Source: Candidatus Coatesiibacteriota bacterium (GTDB taxonomy: Bacteria > RBG-13-66-14 > B26-G2 > WVWN01 > G020348885). From it: 37,145 nt of DNA. The first letter of the stretch is position 1, and each line of letters begins with the position of its first letter. A program made the position numbers and the translations under genes. The notes under the pieces were generated by a model. The model was not told the origin of the DNA. It was given only the letters and a program-made list of their open reading frames with translations, and did no database searches. Below, piece after piece: positions 8,386 through 17,116 of this stretch. The stretch spans positions 1,067,568 through 1,104,712 of the forward strand of contig CP070755.1 of assembly GCA_020348885.1 (NCBI GenBank), in the 5' to 3' direction.

Positions 8386-8904
8386 TTAGTACTTAATCAA
8401 CGAAACTATATCATAGTCGGCGATTTTTTCTCGTCCGTTCAGGAACTCCAGCTCTATAATGAAGCCGAAGCTGACTACTTCGGCGCCGCACCTCTCCACC
8501 AGTTTCGCGGTCGCTAGGGCCGTCCCGCCGGTCGCGAGCAGGTCATCGGCTATCAGCACACGTTTCGCGCCGTCGAACGCGTCCCGGTGGACCTGGAGCC
8601 GGTCGGTCCCGTACTCCAGCTCGTATTCCTCCTCGTGTACTTCGGCCGGGAGTTTCCCGGGCTTTCGTATCGGTACGAACCCGGCGCCTAATAAATACGC
8701 CAACGGCGCGCCTACGATGAACCCCCGGGCTTCCACCGACGCCACCGCGTCTATGTCGACATCGCGGTATATATCGTGGAGCGCCTCGACAGCGTCGCGA
8801 AAACCGCCGTCGTCCTTCAAAAGCGTCGTAATATCTTTGAAAATTATCCCCTCTTTAGGGAAGTCCGGCACGTCCCGGATCAACGATTTCAACCTTTCCT
8901 CCAC
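8386..8904 (-). CDS. apt: Adenine phosphoribosyltransferase
   Basis: Purine salvage enzyme converting adenine and PRPP to AMP and pyrophosphate in the cytoplasm. The 172-residue product has the expected N-terminus ([21 protein letters not shown]), the family segment [14 protein letters not shown], the RKPGKLP loop and the PRPP-binding motif [14 protein letters not shown]. Length is standard. The start is GTG at 8904 or TTG at 8907; AAAGGGG upstream fits either. It lies 16 bp downstream of the sigma factor gene and is likely co-transcribed with it. Confidence 0.97.
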   Translation of the reverse strand: MEERLKSLIRDVPDFPKEGIIFKDITTLLKDDGGFRDAVEALHDIYRDVDIDAVASVEARGFIVGAPLAYLLGAGFVPIRKPGKLPAEVHEEEYELEYGTDRLQVHRDAFDGAKRVLIADDLLATGGTALATAKLVERCGAEVVSFGFIIELEFLNGREKIADYDIVSLIKY

Positions 8905-8920
8905 CAACGGCGCCCCTTTC

Positions 8921-9982
8921 CTACTCTTCCTCGATGTTTTCGTAAAGCAGGTCGTAGAAATCGTCTTCGCTTTCGGCTTTGGCTTTCAGGCGCTTCAAAG
9001 CCTCTTGCTCTATCTGGCGTATCCGCTCCCGGGTTACGCCCAGCTTCTCGCCGGTCTCTTTCAGCGTCCTCGGTTCCTTGCCGCCCAGCCCGAACCTCAT
9101 CTCGATTACCGCTTTTTCCCTGGTCGGCAAGGTGTTCAATAGATGCCGTAATTTCTCGGACCTCAATAAGAGGTATGTGGAAACTGACGGCGACGGCCCC
9201 GTGTCGCTTTCGATGAAGTCCGCGTAGCTGGTGTCCGAGTCCTCGCTTATCTTCGCGTCCAACTCTATCGGACGCCGTATCGCTTCGGTAATAAGCCGGA
9301 CGTGTTCCACATCCAGGTCCATCGCCTCGGCGACTTCCACTTCATTGGGTTCGCGTCCCAGATCGTGGCTCAGGTTCCGAACGGTATTGTAGTAACGGCG
9401 TATCATGTCCATCATATGAACCGGGACGCGAACGGTCCTTCCCTGGTTCATTATCGCCCTGTTTATCGTCTGGCGTATCCACCAGGTCGCGTACGTACTG
9501 AACCGGAAACCGCGTTTATAATCGAACTTCTCTACCGCCCGTATCAACCCGAGGTTCCCCTCCTCGATAAGGTCTAAAAACGCCATTCCTCGGCCTATAA
9601 AGCGTTTGGCGACGCTCACGACGAGCCGGAGGTTAGCCGCGATCATCTTATTCCGGGCTTCATCCTCGCCTTCATGCACTCTTTTCGCGAGTTCTACTTC
9701 CTCTTCACGGGTTAAAATATCGATACGGGAAATCTCTTGCAGATAAACCCTTATAAGGTTTATATTCCTCTCGGTTTCGCCGCGCAGGCGCTTTATCACC
9801 GATTTAACGCCGGCTTCGTCCGAGTCCTCTTCCGACTTGGTTTCGTCGGTGGACGCGTCGGCAGTCGGTTCGGCGTCCTCGGCTTCCGCTTCCCCACTTA
9901 TCGTCGGCTTATCTTCTTCGGAATCGGTTTTTCGGGCTTTACTTTTTTTCGCCGCCGTCTTTTTTTGCCGTTTATTCGGCAT
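8921..9982 (-). CDS. rpoD: RNA polymerase sigma-70 factor (RpoD/SigA family)
   Basis: 353 residues. A Lys-rich then Glu/Asp-rich low-complexity N-terminus (about 1-65) replaces region 1.1. Region 1.2 ([13 protein letters not shown]) is followed by region 2 at about 113-182, with the -10 recognition helix [17 protein letters not shown], region 3 at about 190-270 and region 4 at about 277-337 with the -35 recognition helix [13 protein letters not shown]. The window's promoters fit TTGACA-17-TATAAT, consistent with this type of factor. Whether it is the primary factor or a group 2 (RpoS-like) paralogue cannot be settled without the genome. ATG at 9982 has GGAG five bases upstream. Confidence 0.93.
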   Translation of the reverse strand: MPNKRQKKTAAKKSKARKTDSEEDKPTISGEAEAEDAEPTADASTDETKSEEDSDEAGVKSVIKRLRGETERNINLIRVYLQEISRIDILTREEEVELAKRVHEGEDEARNKMIAANLRLVVSVAKRFIGRGMAFLDLIEEGNLGLIRAVEKFDYKRGFRFSTYATWWIRQTINRAIMNQGRTVRVPVHMMDMIRRYYNTVRNLSHDLGREPNEVEVAEAMDLDVEHVRLITEAIRRPIELDAKISEDSDTSYADFIESDTGPSPSVSTYLLLRSEKLRHLLNTLPTREKAVIEMRFGLGGKEPRTLKETGEKLGVTRERIRQIEQEALKRLKAKAESEDDFYDLLYENIEEE

Positions 9983-10065
9983 CCTTCTCCCCGCGTAGGT
10001 TATGCCTTAAACTATAGCGCATAAACCCCGCTTCGTCCGGTTATTAACACAATCCCCCGCTATTA

Positions 10066-11901
10066 TTACTCCAATACCACTACCTTCTTTACGGCGTTTT
10101 CGCCGCCCGCCGAAAGCCGCGCGACGTAAACGCCCGGCGCTACCCGTCGCCCCGCCGCGTCGTGCAGGTTCCAAACCGCGCTCCCGGCTTCCGGTTCCGT
10201 TTCGAGCACCCTGACGCTTCGGCCCTTGAGGTCATACACGACGAGTTCGGCCTGTAAGTTCTCGGGCACCGAGTACTCGAAACAGACGTCCGCTAGGGCC
10301 GGGTTCGGATAAGGCGCGGCCAGGTAGAAAGACCCCTTCTCCGAAGGTTCGACCGTTATTTCGGTCATCGCTTCCGCGACCGCCGGTCCGTTCCGCACCG
10401 CTTCGAGCGTGTACTCGTACGTAACTCCCGGCGCGACCGCGTCGTCCGCGTAAACCAACGGGCTCCTTCCGACGATAAGTTCGTCGTTCAACTTGACAGA
10501 CGCGGGCGTTACACCCACGCCCTTAATATCGACTTTCTCGGTCCGGTAAAGGTTGAACCCGATAAAGTCTTCGTCGGCCGCGTATTCCCAACGGACGGCC
10601 ACAACTTCGCCTTTCTGTATCGCGTCGAACGCTGCTATTTCTATATCGACGAACTGGCTTATGTACAACGTCGGGTCGCCTATGAGAGCCATCCCGTAGT
10701 GCCAGGGCCTCGAGTCGCCGCCGGCGTCGGCCCAGCATTCCATCCAGTAGCGGAAAGCTTCGCCGATGCTGAGATTGGACCCGAGCGGGCCGTAGAAGTC
10801 CTCGAAGTTCAGCATTGAGCCGGTCTTCGTAGACCCAATCGCAGCGAGACCGCAGTCGTCGTCCATAAACGCATACCAGCCGGCCATATAGTTGGTCTCA
10901 GTGTACCGGGCGTTCGAGCAGGCGAACAGGTTATAGAAAAGGGCCTTCGGTTTAATGTCGTAAACCTCGTAGAAATGGGTGTTATCGTACGTTTCGCCCA
11001 ACTGGAACTGGTGTAGAAGCCAGTTACTATGGGCGCAGACCTGTATGAACTCGTAATCGTCGTCAAGCCGGTCCTCGTAATCCTCGGCGTACGTAGCGTA
11101 GGGGTCGTATACTCCTGTTACGTCGTCATATGCATACATCATGGTAACGGTCCAGTCGTGACCCCAGTAAGACCAGTCGTCGTCCACATAGCAGAGGGCC
11201 CTTTCCTGACAGGGGTTGTCCCCGGCTCTGTACGCGAGGTTTTTCGCGATATAGTTTTCGATTAACCCCACCTCGGTATGGCCGTCGTAAATCAGCGGGC
11301 TCGCCGTCCAACGGCCGACGGGGATGTCGGCGAACCAGTCGCCGTCGCCGTAGTAGTGTTCGTCCCACACGCCGTCGTCGTCCTCGTCCACCCATTCGCC
11401 GTCCAAGTCCATATAAAAGAGGTCTATGGGGAAGTATTCGTAGTCCCAAACGTCCATCTCATAGAAAGGGACCGGGAGGTCGCCGACCAGGAGCGCGTGG
11501 AAGTATCCGTTCTCCTCATAGAAGTCGACCAGTTGGTTACGCAAAGCAACGTCGCTGGCCCGCATATCTACATCGGCCGTAGCCGTTACCGTAACCGCGA
11601 ACCCTTCATACTCAAGTGCCGATACGTAATCGCCCAACAAACTCGACGATATCTCGGAAAAAAGGTCGCCGTTGCATATTATCAGGTAGTATTTCCCCGT
11701 GTCCCTCGACGACTCGTAAACGGTCTCCATCGCGAACGGGCGCCCGTCGGCCCATCGGGCGTTGACCTCCTCGACAGTTTTGTAGTCCGGTTCGCCCACT
11801 AGCCGCAGCCGCGTAACGTCCTCGTAATCGGATAGGCCGTAAGCATACGTTACTACCGGGTAAACGGTTATTAAAACCAATACCGAAATCGCCGTTTTCA
11901 T
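10066..11901 (-). CDS. Secreted C25 (gingipain)-like cysteine peptidase with type IX-like C-terminal domain
   Basis: 611 residues with an N-terminal signal peptide (about 1-21). Residues ~70-415 resemble peptidase family C25: LLVGDLPVP, DIPVGRWTA (about 192-200), a catalytic-type His at 291 in CAHSNW, Cys at 328 in FACSNAR, and the closing LIGDPTLY (407-413). An Ig/fibronectin-like stretch follows (FNLYRTEK). The last ~85 residues form a FlgD/Por-type sorting domain: YPNPALADVCFEYSV, VYDLKGRSV and APGVYVARLSAGG. Gingipains are exported by the type IX system, and the C-terminal domain implies a comparable route. Thirty-two bases separate it from acyP upstream and AGGAG precedes the start. Confidence 0.85.
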   Translation of the reverse strand: MKTAISVLVLITVYPVVTYAYGLSDYEDVTRLRLVGEPDYKTVEEVNARWADGRPFAMETVYESSRDTGKYYLIICNGDLFSEISSSLLGDYVSALEYEGFAVTVTATADVDMRASDVALRNQLVDFYEENGYFHALLVGDLPVPFYEMDVWDYEYFPIDLFYMDLDGEWVDEDDDGVWDEHYYGDGDWFADIPVGRWTASPLIYDGHTEVGLIENYIAKNLAYRAGDNPCQERALCYVDDDWSYWGHDWTVTMMYAYDDVTGVYDPYATYAEDYEDRLDDDYEFIQVCAHSNWLLHQFQLGETYDNTHFYEVYDIKPKALFYNLFACSNARYTETNYMAGWYAFMDDDCGLAAIGSTKTGSMLNFEDFYGPLGSNLSIGEAFRYWMECWADAGGDSRPWHYGMALIGDPTLYISQFVDIEIAAFDAIQKGEVVAVRWEYAADEDFIGFNLYRTEKVDIKGVGVTPASVKLNDELIVGRSPLVYADDAVAPGVTYEYTLEAVRNGPAVAEAMTEITVEPSEKGSFYLAAPYPNPALADVCFEYSVPENLQAELVVYDLKGRSVRVLETEPEAGSAVWNLHDAAGRRVAPGVYVARLSAGGENAVKKVVVLE

Positions 11902-11933
11902 TTTTCTCTCTCCTATCGGAACCCTTTGGGGAG

Positions 11934-12227
11934 TCAGAACTTGACTCCGAACACGTTGAATTCTCCGGTATAATCTCCGTATAACTCCTCCGAGTCTATA
12001 ACCCGCGCGTAAGGCGGGCCTAGCTTCACTATCGTACCGACGGCCTGCACTTCGCTTAAAGGGCCCTCGATTACCGCCTTCACCCGGCCGTCGCGAAGGT
12101 TCTTGACGTACCCGGTAATATTATAACCCCGGGTCTTCTCGATAACGTAATATCGAAACCCCACCCCCTGAACGCGGCCGCCGACCGTTACCGTCAAACG
12201 TACCAGGCGTTCTTCGGCTTCGCTCAC
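11934..12227 (-). CDS. acyP: Acylphosphatase
   Basis: Small cytoplasmic hydrolase of acyl-phosphate bonds such as acetyl-phosphate and carbamoyl-phosphate. The 97-residue product carries GRVQGVGFRYY with catalytic Arg25 and GYVKNLRDGRV with catalytic Asn43, and a normal C-terminal strand. It starts at GTG, overlapping the stop of the upstream LOG-like gene as GTGA, and is therefore translationally coupled to it. The C25-like peptidase gene follows 32 bp downstream, so three functionally unrelated genes share an operon. Confidence 0.96.
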   Translation of the reverse strand: MSEAEERLVRLTVTVGGRVQGVGFRYYVIEKTRGYNITGYVKNLRDGRVKAVIEGPLSEVQAVGTIVKLGPPYARVIDSEELYGDYTGEFNVFGVKF

Positions 12228-12694
12228 CGGTTCGCCCCCAGCGCTTCGGCGGCGAACGCCACGGCGTCTTCCGGCGAAGCGGCGGTAACCACGCCCGGTA
12301 TGTCCACCGGCGCGTCCAGCGCGACGACCGGCCGCCCGAGTTTCGTCGCGAGCGCCAGTTCCGACAGGGTACCGTACCCTCCGCCAACGGCTATGACCGC
12401 GTCCGCCGATGCCGCTATTATTACATTACGGGCGTGCCCCATACCGGTCGCGATCGTATAGGTTACGTACGGATTCGCCGAGCTTTTTTCGTAAGCGGGG
12501 ACTACACCGATAACAACGCCGCCGACTTCGGACGCGCCCTTGCTCGCGGCTTCCATAACACCGCCGAGGCCACCGCAGACCACCGTCCAGCCCCGGGCCG
12601 CTATGAGACGCCCGACCCGGTAAGCTTTATCGTACAGTTCACCTTCGGCGGCCGCGGCGCCGCAGACGCCGATCTGGGCTTCGCGTTCCGACAT
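12224..12694 (-). CDS. LOG / TIGR00725-type Rossmann protein
   Basis: 156 residues with the SLOG/LOG nucleotide-binding fold: GVCGAAAAEGELYDKA at the N-terminus, VVCGGLGGVMEAASKGA in the centre, TGMGHARNVIIAASADAVIAVGGGYGTLSELALA, and VVALDAPVDIPGV. This is the small TIGR00725 group related to bacterial 'lysine decarboxylase-like' proteins. LOG enzymes cleave cytokinin nucleotides to base and ribose phosphate, but the PGGxGTxxE site here reads GGGYGTLSE, so activity is uncertain. The frame is open up to 12775, but that start would lie inside the terminator of the previous gene; ATG at 12694 with AAAGGTG upstream is preferred. Confidence 0.85.
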   Translation of the reverse strand: MSEREAQIGVCGAAAAEGELYDKAYRVGRLIAARGWTVVCGGLGGVMEAASKGASEVGGVVIGVVPAYEKSSANPYVTYTIATGMGHARNVIIAASADAVIAVGGGYGTLSELALATKLGRPVVALDAPVDIPGVVTAASPEDAVAFAAEALGANR

Positions 12695-12740
12695 ACTTTT
12701 CACCTTTAATGATATAACAAAGCGCCGAAGAAATCCAGAA

Positions 12741-12765
12741 CAAAAAGGCGGCCTTTCGGCCGCCC
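12741..12765 (-). terminator. Terminator after the 12788-13684 gene (copy 1 of six)
   Basis: GGCGGCC-TTTC-GGCCGCC on the plus strand. Read on the minus strand it ends in TTTTTG. It is one of six near-identical terminators in the window. Confidence 0.85.
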
Positions 12766-12787
12766 GTTTATTCATATCCCGATACGT

Positions 12788-13684
12788 TTAGTGATACCCT
12801 GCCTTAATCTCGCCCAGGGACGCTTCTTCCACGCTCGAGTACCCAACGGTGAACGACCAGACTTCGTCTGCCCCCATCTCATTACCCAGTCCGTCGGCCA
12901 AAGTCCCCGCTACGGTACAGGTTATCGTAGCGCCTTCGGGCAAGTCGCTGTCGGGTTCAAATATACAGATCACGTCGTTGGGATTGCTGTCGTCGATGTA
13001 AAGGGAACCGGGTATTTCAGCTCGTGTGCCGTCGTCCGCGGAGAAGTCGATACTTCCGCTTTTCACACCCTTATCGTCGTCCTTGCAGTGGAAGAATATC
13101 GACGTTTCAGGTACAGCCCAACCTCCGTCGGCCGGGTCCTGGCCGTCGACGTACGGGCCGTCCATATCGTCGTCTATTTTAACGCGGACCAACATATCGT
13201 AATAGTAATACGAAGTCCAGTTTGTACCGTCGTAAGTATACGCTACGCCGTGGTACGGGCTCGTAGTATCCAGTCCTATATAAGGTTCGTAACCTGAGTA
13301 GTACTGGATACCTACCCAGAACTTATCGCCGCCGGTTACCGTTATCTCTTCGCCGGTAAGGTCCACATACGGTGACCAGTGCCAAAAATCGCCCCCAAAA
13401 TCAAACCATTCATAACCCAGTAAGGTCCCGGGTAAATTGTAATACCCCGAATCGTCGTTCTCCCATACACCTACGGCTTTGTTCCCGTCCCCATAGACAT
13501 AAAACGAAGCGTTGATGACGTGGCAGTCAACCGGCGCTTCGAACCACTGAGCGCGACCGGCATAATCCAGCGACCAGTAGGTTTCCATCGTATCGTCGGA
13601 CTGTTGTAGAATTTGTTCCTCCCGACCGGCCAACGCGGGTGTCGCCACCGCCAACACGGCCACCAACAACAACACGTTTCTCAT
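12788..13684 (-). CDS. Exported mosaic protein A: beta-sandwich + one Ig-like domain + ASLGEIKAGYH tail
   Basis: 298 residues. A signal peptide (MRNVLLLVAVLAVATPALA) is followed by an aromatic-rich beta domain (about 20-170; ILQQSDDTME, FEAPVDCHV, DKFWVGIQY, GLDTTSP). A SbsA/Big_5-like Ig domain occupies about 172-282 (PYVDGQDPADGGW, FHCKDDDKGV, VWSFTV). The chain ends with SSVEEASLGEIKAGYH. The N-terminal domain is clearly related to that of the 21276-22562 product and the Ig domain to all family members; the second Ig domain is missing, the first joining the tail directly. It has its own consensus promoter and terminator. Surface exposure is inferred; function unknown. Confidence 0.85.
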   Translation of the reverse strand: MRNVLLLVAVLAVATPALAGREEQILQQSDDTMETYWSLDYAGRAQWFEAPVDCHVINASFYVYGDGNKAVGVWENDDSGYYNLPGTLLGYEWFDFGGDFWHWSPYVDLTGEEITVTGGDKFWVGIQYYSGYEPYIGLDTTSPYHGVAYTYDGTNWTSYYYYDMLVRVKIDDDMDGPYVDGQDPADGGWAVPETSIFFHCKDDDKGVKSGSIDFSADDGTRAEIPGSLYIDDSNPNDVICIFEPDSDLPEGATITCTVAGTLADGLGNEMGADEVWSFTVGYSSVEEASLGEIKAGYH

Positions 13685-13736
13685 ATCCCTTACCTCCCTT
13701 ATCGGTTCGATAGACCATTTACTCTACGTTTTGTTT

Positions 13737-13765
13737 ATTTTACGAAAGGCGACAAAAACGGTCAA
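13737..13765 (-). promoter_or_regulatory. Sigma-70 promoter of mosaic protein gene A
   Basis: TTGACC and TAAAAT on the minus strand are separated by exactly 17 bases, about 50 bases upstream of the start. GGGAGG precedes the ATG. Confidence 0.8.
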
Positions 13766-13788
13766 GCCTTATTAAACGACGGCCCCGT

Positions 13789-13812
13789 AAAAAAGGCGGC
13801 CTCTCGGCCGCC
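13789..13812 (-). terminator. Terminator after the 13837-15240 gene (copy 2 of six)
   Basis: GGCGGCC-TCTC-GGCCGCC with a six-base T-run on the minus strand. It lies only about 25 bases before the -35 of the next gene, insulating the two units. Confidence 0.85.
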
Positions 13813-13836
13813 TTCCCGCGCTTACTCAACCAGTGT

Positions 13837-15240
13837 TTAGTGATACCCGGCCTTAATCTCGCCCAGAGACGCCTCGTCCACGCTTACGTAACCCACGGTG
13901 AACGACCACTCGTACGGCGACGCCATCGTATTGCCCGCTATGTCGGTCGCCTGTACCGAAACGTCCACCACGTCGCCCGGGTTGAAATCGCTGACCGGGT
14001 CGAGGTCAACAGTTACGTCGGTAGTCCCGTCATCAGTTATGTTCTCTGCGACAGGTACATCTACGCCACCCACCTGAACCGAATATACGCAGTCGGCGAA
14101 CAGGCACCCGGCCGCGTTGTCCTCGATGTGCCAACCGATGTTGGTATCCGGGCCCGCGGTCCTGGTTCCGCCATCGGAGACAGTCGCTTTCGCAACACCC
14201 GTCCCGCCACCGATCGCGACGCGGGTAGCAGGTACGTAACCTCCGGTCCTGCCGCCGGTCGGGTATTCCTGCGTAATCGTGGGCGGCGTCGCGTCCACGC
14301 CAAAGGACCAGACTTCGTCGGCCCCCATCTCGTTCGTGAGGCCATCGGCCAGGGTCCCGGCCACGGTACACGTTATCGTCTCGCCTTCGGGCAGGTCGCT
14401 GTCGGGGGTGAAGGTACAGACCACGTCGTTGGGGTCGCTGTCGTCGATATCGAGCGAACCCGAAACGTCGGCCCTAGTCCCGTCGTCGGCGGAGAAATCT
14501 ATAGTCGCGCTGTCGACGCCGTAGTCGTCGTCCTTGCAGTGGAAGACTATGTCGGTGTCGGGCGCGGCCCAACCGCCGTCGGCCGGGTCCTGACCGTCGA
14601 CGTACGGCGGGTCCGCGTCGTCGTTAACGACGCCGCGAATCATCATAGCGCCGTAGCCATAAGCCGAGAAATCGGTCCAACTACTCCCGCCGAACCACAT
14701 CCAGCCTGAATATTGAGGTGCTCCCGAGTTCCCATCTTCGGGGCAGTACCAGGGGTAGCTCCCCCCGTAGCTGAAAAGAGTGATCCGGTCGCCGTTGGCG
14801 AAGAACGCGTGCTCGTCCAACACGTCGAAGACGGCCCATTCGTTATCGTACGGCCCCGAACCCGGGAACGTAACGTCGCCGCCGAAGTAGCTGTCGGTTT
14901 CGTCGGGCCGGTTGTAGGTTCCGTTCCAACCATAACAGTTCAACACTACGTCATGGGTCTGGCCGTAAGAATACGCGAATATGCTCATTTCGACGAGCCA
15001 GCAATCAAACGTTATATCGAACGAATCGCCGAACCCCGATGGGCCGCTCCAAAGGTATTGCCTACTTCCGTCGTCGTTTATCAGGTCGTGTTCGACCCGG
15101 GTTTGGGCCCCGTCGTACGGCGCGTAAATCCCCGAGCCCCCGCCGACGTCTTCGATGAGGTACGGCCCCAGCTCTATTTCCTTCGCGGCTACCGGAATGG
15201 CCAAAACCGCGACCCCTAGAACCAATAATATGTTTCTCAT
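13837..15240 (-). CDS. Exported mosaic protein B: variable N-domain + two Ig-like domains + ASLGEIKAGYH tail
   Basis: 467 residues. Signal peptide (about 1-19), a distinct aromatic N-terminal domain (about 20-205), Ig domain 1 (about 207-316; PPYVDGQDPADGGW, FHCKDDDYGV), Ig domain 2 (about 317-453; TPPTITQEYPTGG, GWHIEDNAAGC, ENITDDGTTDVTVDL, VSVQATDIAGN, WSFTV) and the tail VDEASLGEIKAGYH. From Ig domain 2 to the tail it is almost identical to the product of 15390-16787, whereas the N-terminal halves are very different, so the blocks have been exchanged or homogenised. Highly acidic and Ca-binding-like Asp clusters are frequent. Own promoter at 15293-15321. Role unknown; a cell-surface or released protein is inferred. 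Confidence 0.85.
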   Translation of the reverse strand: MRNILLVLGVAVLAIPVAAKEIELGPYLIEDVGGGSGIYAPYDGAQTRVEHDLINDDGSRQYLWSGPSGFGDSFDITFDCWLVEMSIFAYSYGQTHDVVLNCYGWNGTYNRPDETDSYFGGDVTFPGSGPYDNEWAVFDVLDEHAFFANGDRITLFSYGGSYPWYCPEDGNSGAPQYSGWMWFGGSSWTDFSAYGYGAMMIRGVVNDDADPPYVDGQDPADGGWAAPDTDIVFHCKDDDYGVDSATIDFSADDGTRADVSGSLDIDDSDPNDVVCTFTPDSDLPEGETITCTVAGTLADGLTNEMGADEVWSFGVDATPPTITQEYPTGGRTGGYVPATRVAIGGGTGVAKATVSDGGTRTAGPDTNIGWHIEDNAAGCLFADCVYSVQVGGVDVPVAENITDDGTTDVTVDLDPVSDFNPGDVVDVSVQATDIAGNTMASPYEWSFTVGYVSVDEASLGEIKAGYH

Positions 15241-15292
15241 ATACTTTCCTCCTTTGATAGTTTGATATTACGGTTTCCGATACATCTTTAGG

Positions 15293-15321
15293 ATAATATG
15301 ATAGTCGGTGGGATTTGTCAA
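15293..15321 (-). promoter_or_regulatory. Sigma-70 promoter of mosaic protein gene B
   Basis: TTGACA and TATTAT are spaced by 17 bases on the minus strand. The preceding ACGAAACGT and the downstream untranslated stretch around ATCGGAAAC are shared with the promoter at 16841-16869, showing that the regulatory region was duplicated too. Confidence 0.88.
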
Positions 15322-15342
15322 ACGTTTCGTTTCGACAACCTG

Positions 15343-15366
15343 AAAAAAGGCGGCCTTTCGGCCGCC
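15343..15366 (-). terminator. Terminator after the 15390-16787 gene (copy 3 of six)
   Basis: GGCGGCC-TTTC-GGCCGCC with a six-base T-run on the minus strand. Confidence 0.85.
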
Positions 15367-15389
15367 CGTTGATTCGGGTCCAGATGCGT

Positions 15390-16787
15390 TTAGTGATACC
15401 CGGCTTTTATCGTGCCCAGAGACGCGTCTTCCACACTCACGTAACCGACGGTGAACGACCACTCGTACGGCTCGGGCATCGTATTACCTGCCATATCGGT
15501 CGCCTGTACCGAAACGTCCACCACGTCGCCCGGGTTGAAGTCGCTGACCGGGTCGAGATCAACAGTCACGTCGGTAGTCCCGTCATCAGTTATGTTCTCT
15601 GCGACAGGAACATCCACGCCACCCACCTGAACCGAATATACGCAGTCGGCGAACAGACACCCGGCCGCGTTGTCCTCTATGTGCCAGCCGATGTTGGTAT
15701 CCGGGCCCGCGGTTCTGGTTCCGCCGTCGGAGACGGTCGCTTTCGCAACACCCGTACCACCGCCGATAGCCGCGCGGGTAGCAGGTACGTAACCTCCGGT
15801 CCTGCCGCCGGTTGGGTACTCCTGCGTAATTGTAGGCGGAGTAGAGTCGATGCCGAAGGACCAGACTTCGTCGGCCCCCATCTCGTTGCCCAGGCCGTCG
15901 GCCAGCGTACCCGGTACGGTGCAGGTTATCGTATCGCCCTCTGGCAGGTCGCTGTCAGGAGTGAAGGTGCATACCACGTCGTTGATGTCCTCGTAGTCAA
16001 TCTCGAGGGACCCTGATATTTCGCCTCGCGACTCGTCTTCTGCGGTAAACCCTACGGTATCGACGTTAATTCCCTTATCGTCGTCTTTGCAGTGGAAGAC
16101 TATGTCGGTGTCAGGCTGAGCCCAGCCGCCGTCGGCCGGGTCCTGCTCGTCGACGTACGGCGGGTCCATATCGTCGTCGATAATAACGCGGACTAAAGCG
16201 GCGCCGAATAGCACGTGGTACGCGCTCCAGTTGTTGGTGGTAAATTGCCACCAGTTGCTACCCTCCGGACCGCCGCTGCCGCCGCTGATAATGCCTTGGT
16301 CGTCGCTCGTGCCGGCTACGTTAAGGTCGTCCATGAACGGATGGAATACTTCGCCGTCGGAGAACGTTACGCCTTCGTAGGCCACGTCTATCTCGTTCCA
16401 ACCCGTGGTGCTCGGCGTGTATTCGATAGGGGCCGAGAAATAGGAATCGTTATGGTTCGGCGTCCCGCCGGAATCGCCGTAGCAATCGTGGTAATATGTG
16501 TGGCCCGAGCTTTTCAAATAGTACTTCAGCGTAGCCAGGTGGCAATCAGACGGCGCCGTGTAGGTAGAAGCCTGCCCCTTAAGACCGTAATGGCTCCAGT
16601 AATTAGTACCGTTATCGTGCGACATCTCGGTTTCCGTCCGCGATTCAAACACCCGGTACACGTCCGCCAGTGACGACGGGACGTTCTCGACTACCGACCT
16701 CACGCCGTCCGTCGTTATCTCGTACTCGACGGCGGCCGCCGGTATGGCGAGAGCCACGGCCATTAGAACTAGTAATACGTTTCTCAT
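15390..16787 (-). CDS. Exported mosaic protein C: variable N-domain + two Ig-like domains + ASLGTIKAGYH tail
   Basis: 465 residues. Signal peptide (about 1-19), an N-terminal domain (about 20-200) that shares only scattered features with its relatives (an aromatic/Gly core and YTAPSDCHLATLKYY, compare FEAPVDCHVINASFY in protein A), Ig domain 1 (about 205-314) and Ig domain 2 (about 315-450), the latter near-identical to protein B, and the tail VEDASLGTIKAGYH, the single variant with Thr for Glu. Preceded by AGGAGG and a consensus promoter, followed by the family terminator. It is most simply read as a surface protein with a variable binding domain on a conserved stalk; this is inference. Confidence 0.85.
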   Translation of the reverse strand: MRNVLLVLMAVALAIPAAAVEYEITTDGVRSVVENVPSSLADVYRVFESRTETEMSHDNGTNYWSHYGLKGQASTYTAPSDCHLATLKYYLKSSGHTYYHDCYGDSGGTPNHNDSYFSAPIEYTPSTTGWNEIDVAYEGVTFSDGEVFHPFMDDLNVAGTSDDQGIISGGSGGPEGSNWWQFTTNNWSAYHVLFGAALVRVIIDDDMDPPYVDEQDPADGGWAQPDTDIVFHCKDDDKGINVDTVGFTAEDESRGEISGSLEIDYEDINDVVCTFTPDSDLPEGDTITCTVPGTLADGLGNEMGADEVWSFGIDSTPPTITQEYPTGGRTGGYVPATRAAIGGGTGVAKATVSDGGTRTAGPDTNIGWHIEDNAAGCLFADCVYSVQVGGVDVPVAENITDDGTTDVTVDLDPVSDFNPGDVVDVSVQATDMAGNTMPEPYEWSFTVGYVSVEDASLGTIKAGYH

Positions 16788-16840
16788 TTCCTTTTCCTCC
16801 TTCTATGGTTTGGCGTTACTGTTTCCGATGCATCTTACGT

Positions 16841-16869
16841 ATTCTACTACAGATGACAGGGACTGTCAA
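16841..16869 (-). promoter_or_regulatory. Sigma-70 promoter of mosaic protein gene C
   Basis: TTGACA and TAGAAT on the minus strand with 17-base spacing. Flanks resemble the gene B promoter. Confidence 0.87.
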
Positions 16870-16890
16870 ACGTTTCGTACCGACAACCCG

Positions 16891-16915
16891 AAAAAAAGGC
16901 GGCCTTGCGGCCGCC
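16891..16915 (-). terminator. Terminator after a decayed mosaic gene (copy 4 of six)
   Basis: GGCGGCC-TTGC-GGCCGCC with a seven-base T-run on the minus strand. It now follows only the remnant at 16938-17003. Confidence 0.8.
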
Positions 16916-16937
16916 CGTTTTTCAGTTTAGGATGCGT

Positions 16938-17003
16938 TTAGCGATACCCGGCCTTAATCTCGCCCGGGGTCGCTTCCTCCACGGGCGAGGTTTACGTGAA
17001 ACC
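16938..17003 (-). pseudogene. Remnant of the 3' end of a mosaic exported-protein gene
   Basis: The minus strand reads GFT-stop-TSPVEEATPGEIKAGYR-stop, aligning with FTVGYSSVEEASLGEIKAGYH. An in-frame stop and substitutions show decay; nothing recognisable remains further upstream. The terminator at 16891-16915 sits in the expected place, so the tail and terminator outlived the gene. The rest of the 16788-17116 interval holds the gene C promoter and AT-rich sequence before the TPR gene. Confidence 0.8.
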
Positions 17004-17116
17004 GTCCGGCGTAACGTTTATTTCGGTTTTTCTACTTAAGTTAATATGGGCTTTTCAAAACGCCCCGTTCCGTAACCCGTGTGCTTAACCTATATAATCC
17101 CCGGAAGGAGTTTATT

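Noticed and set aside
12695-12775. Longer start of the LOG-like gene at 12775
   Set aside because: The extension runs through the terminator hairpin of the preceding gene; ATG at 12694 has a proper ribosome binding site.
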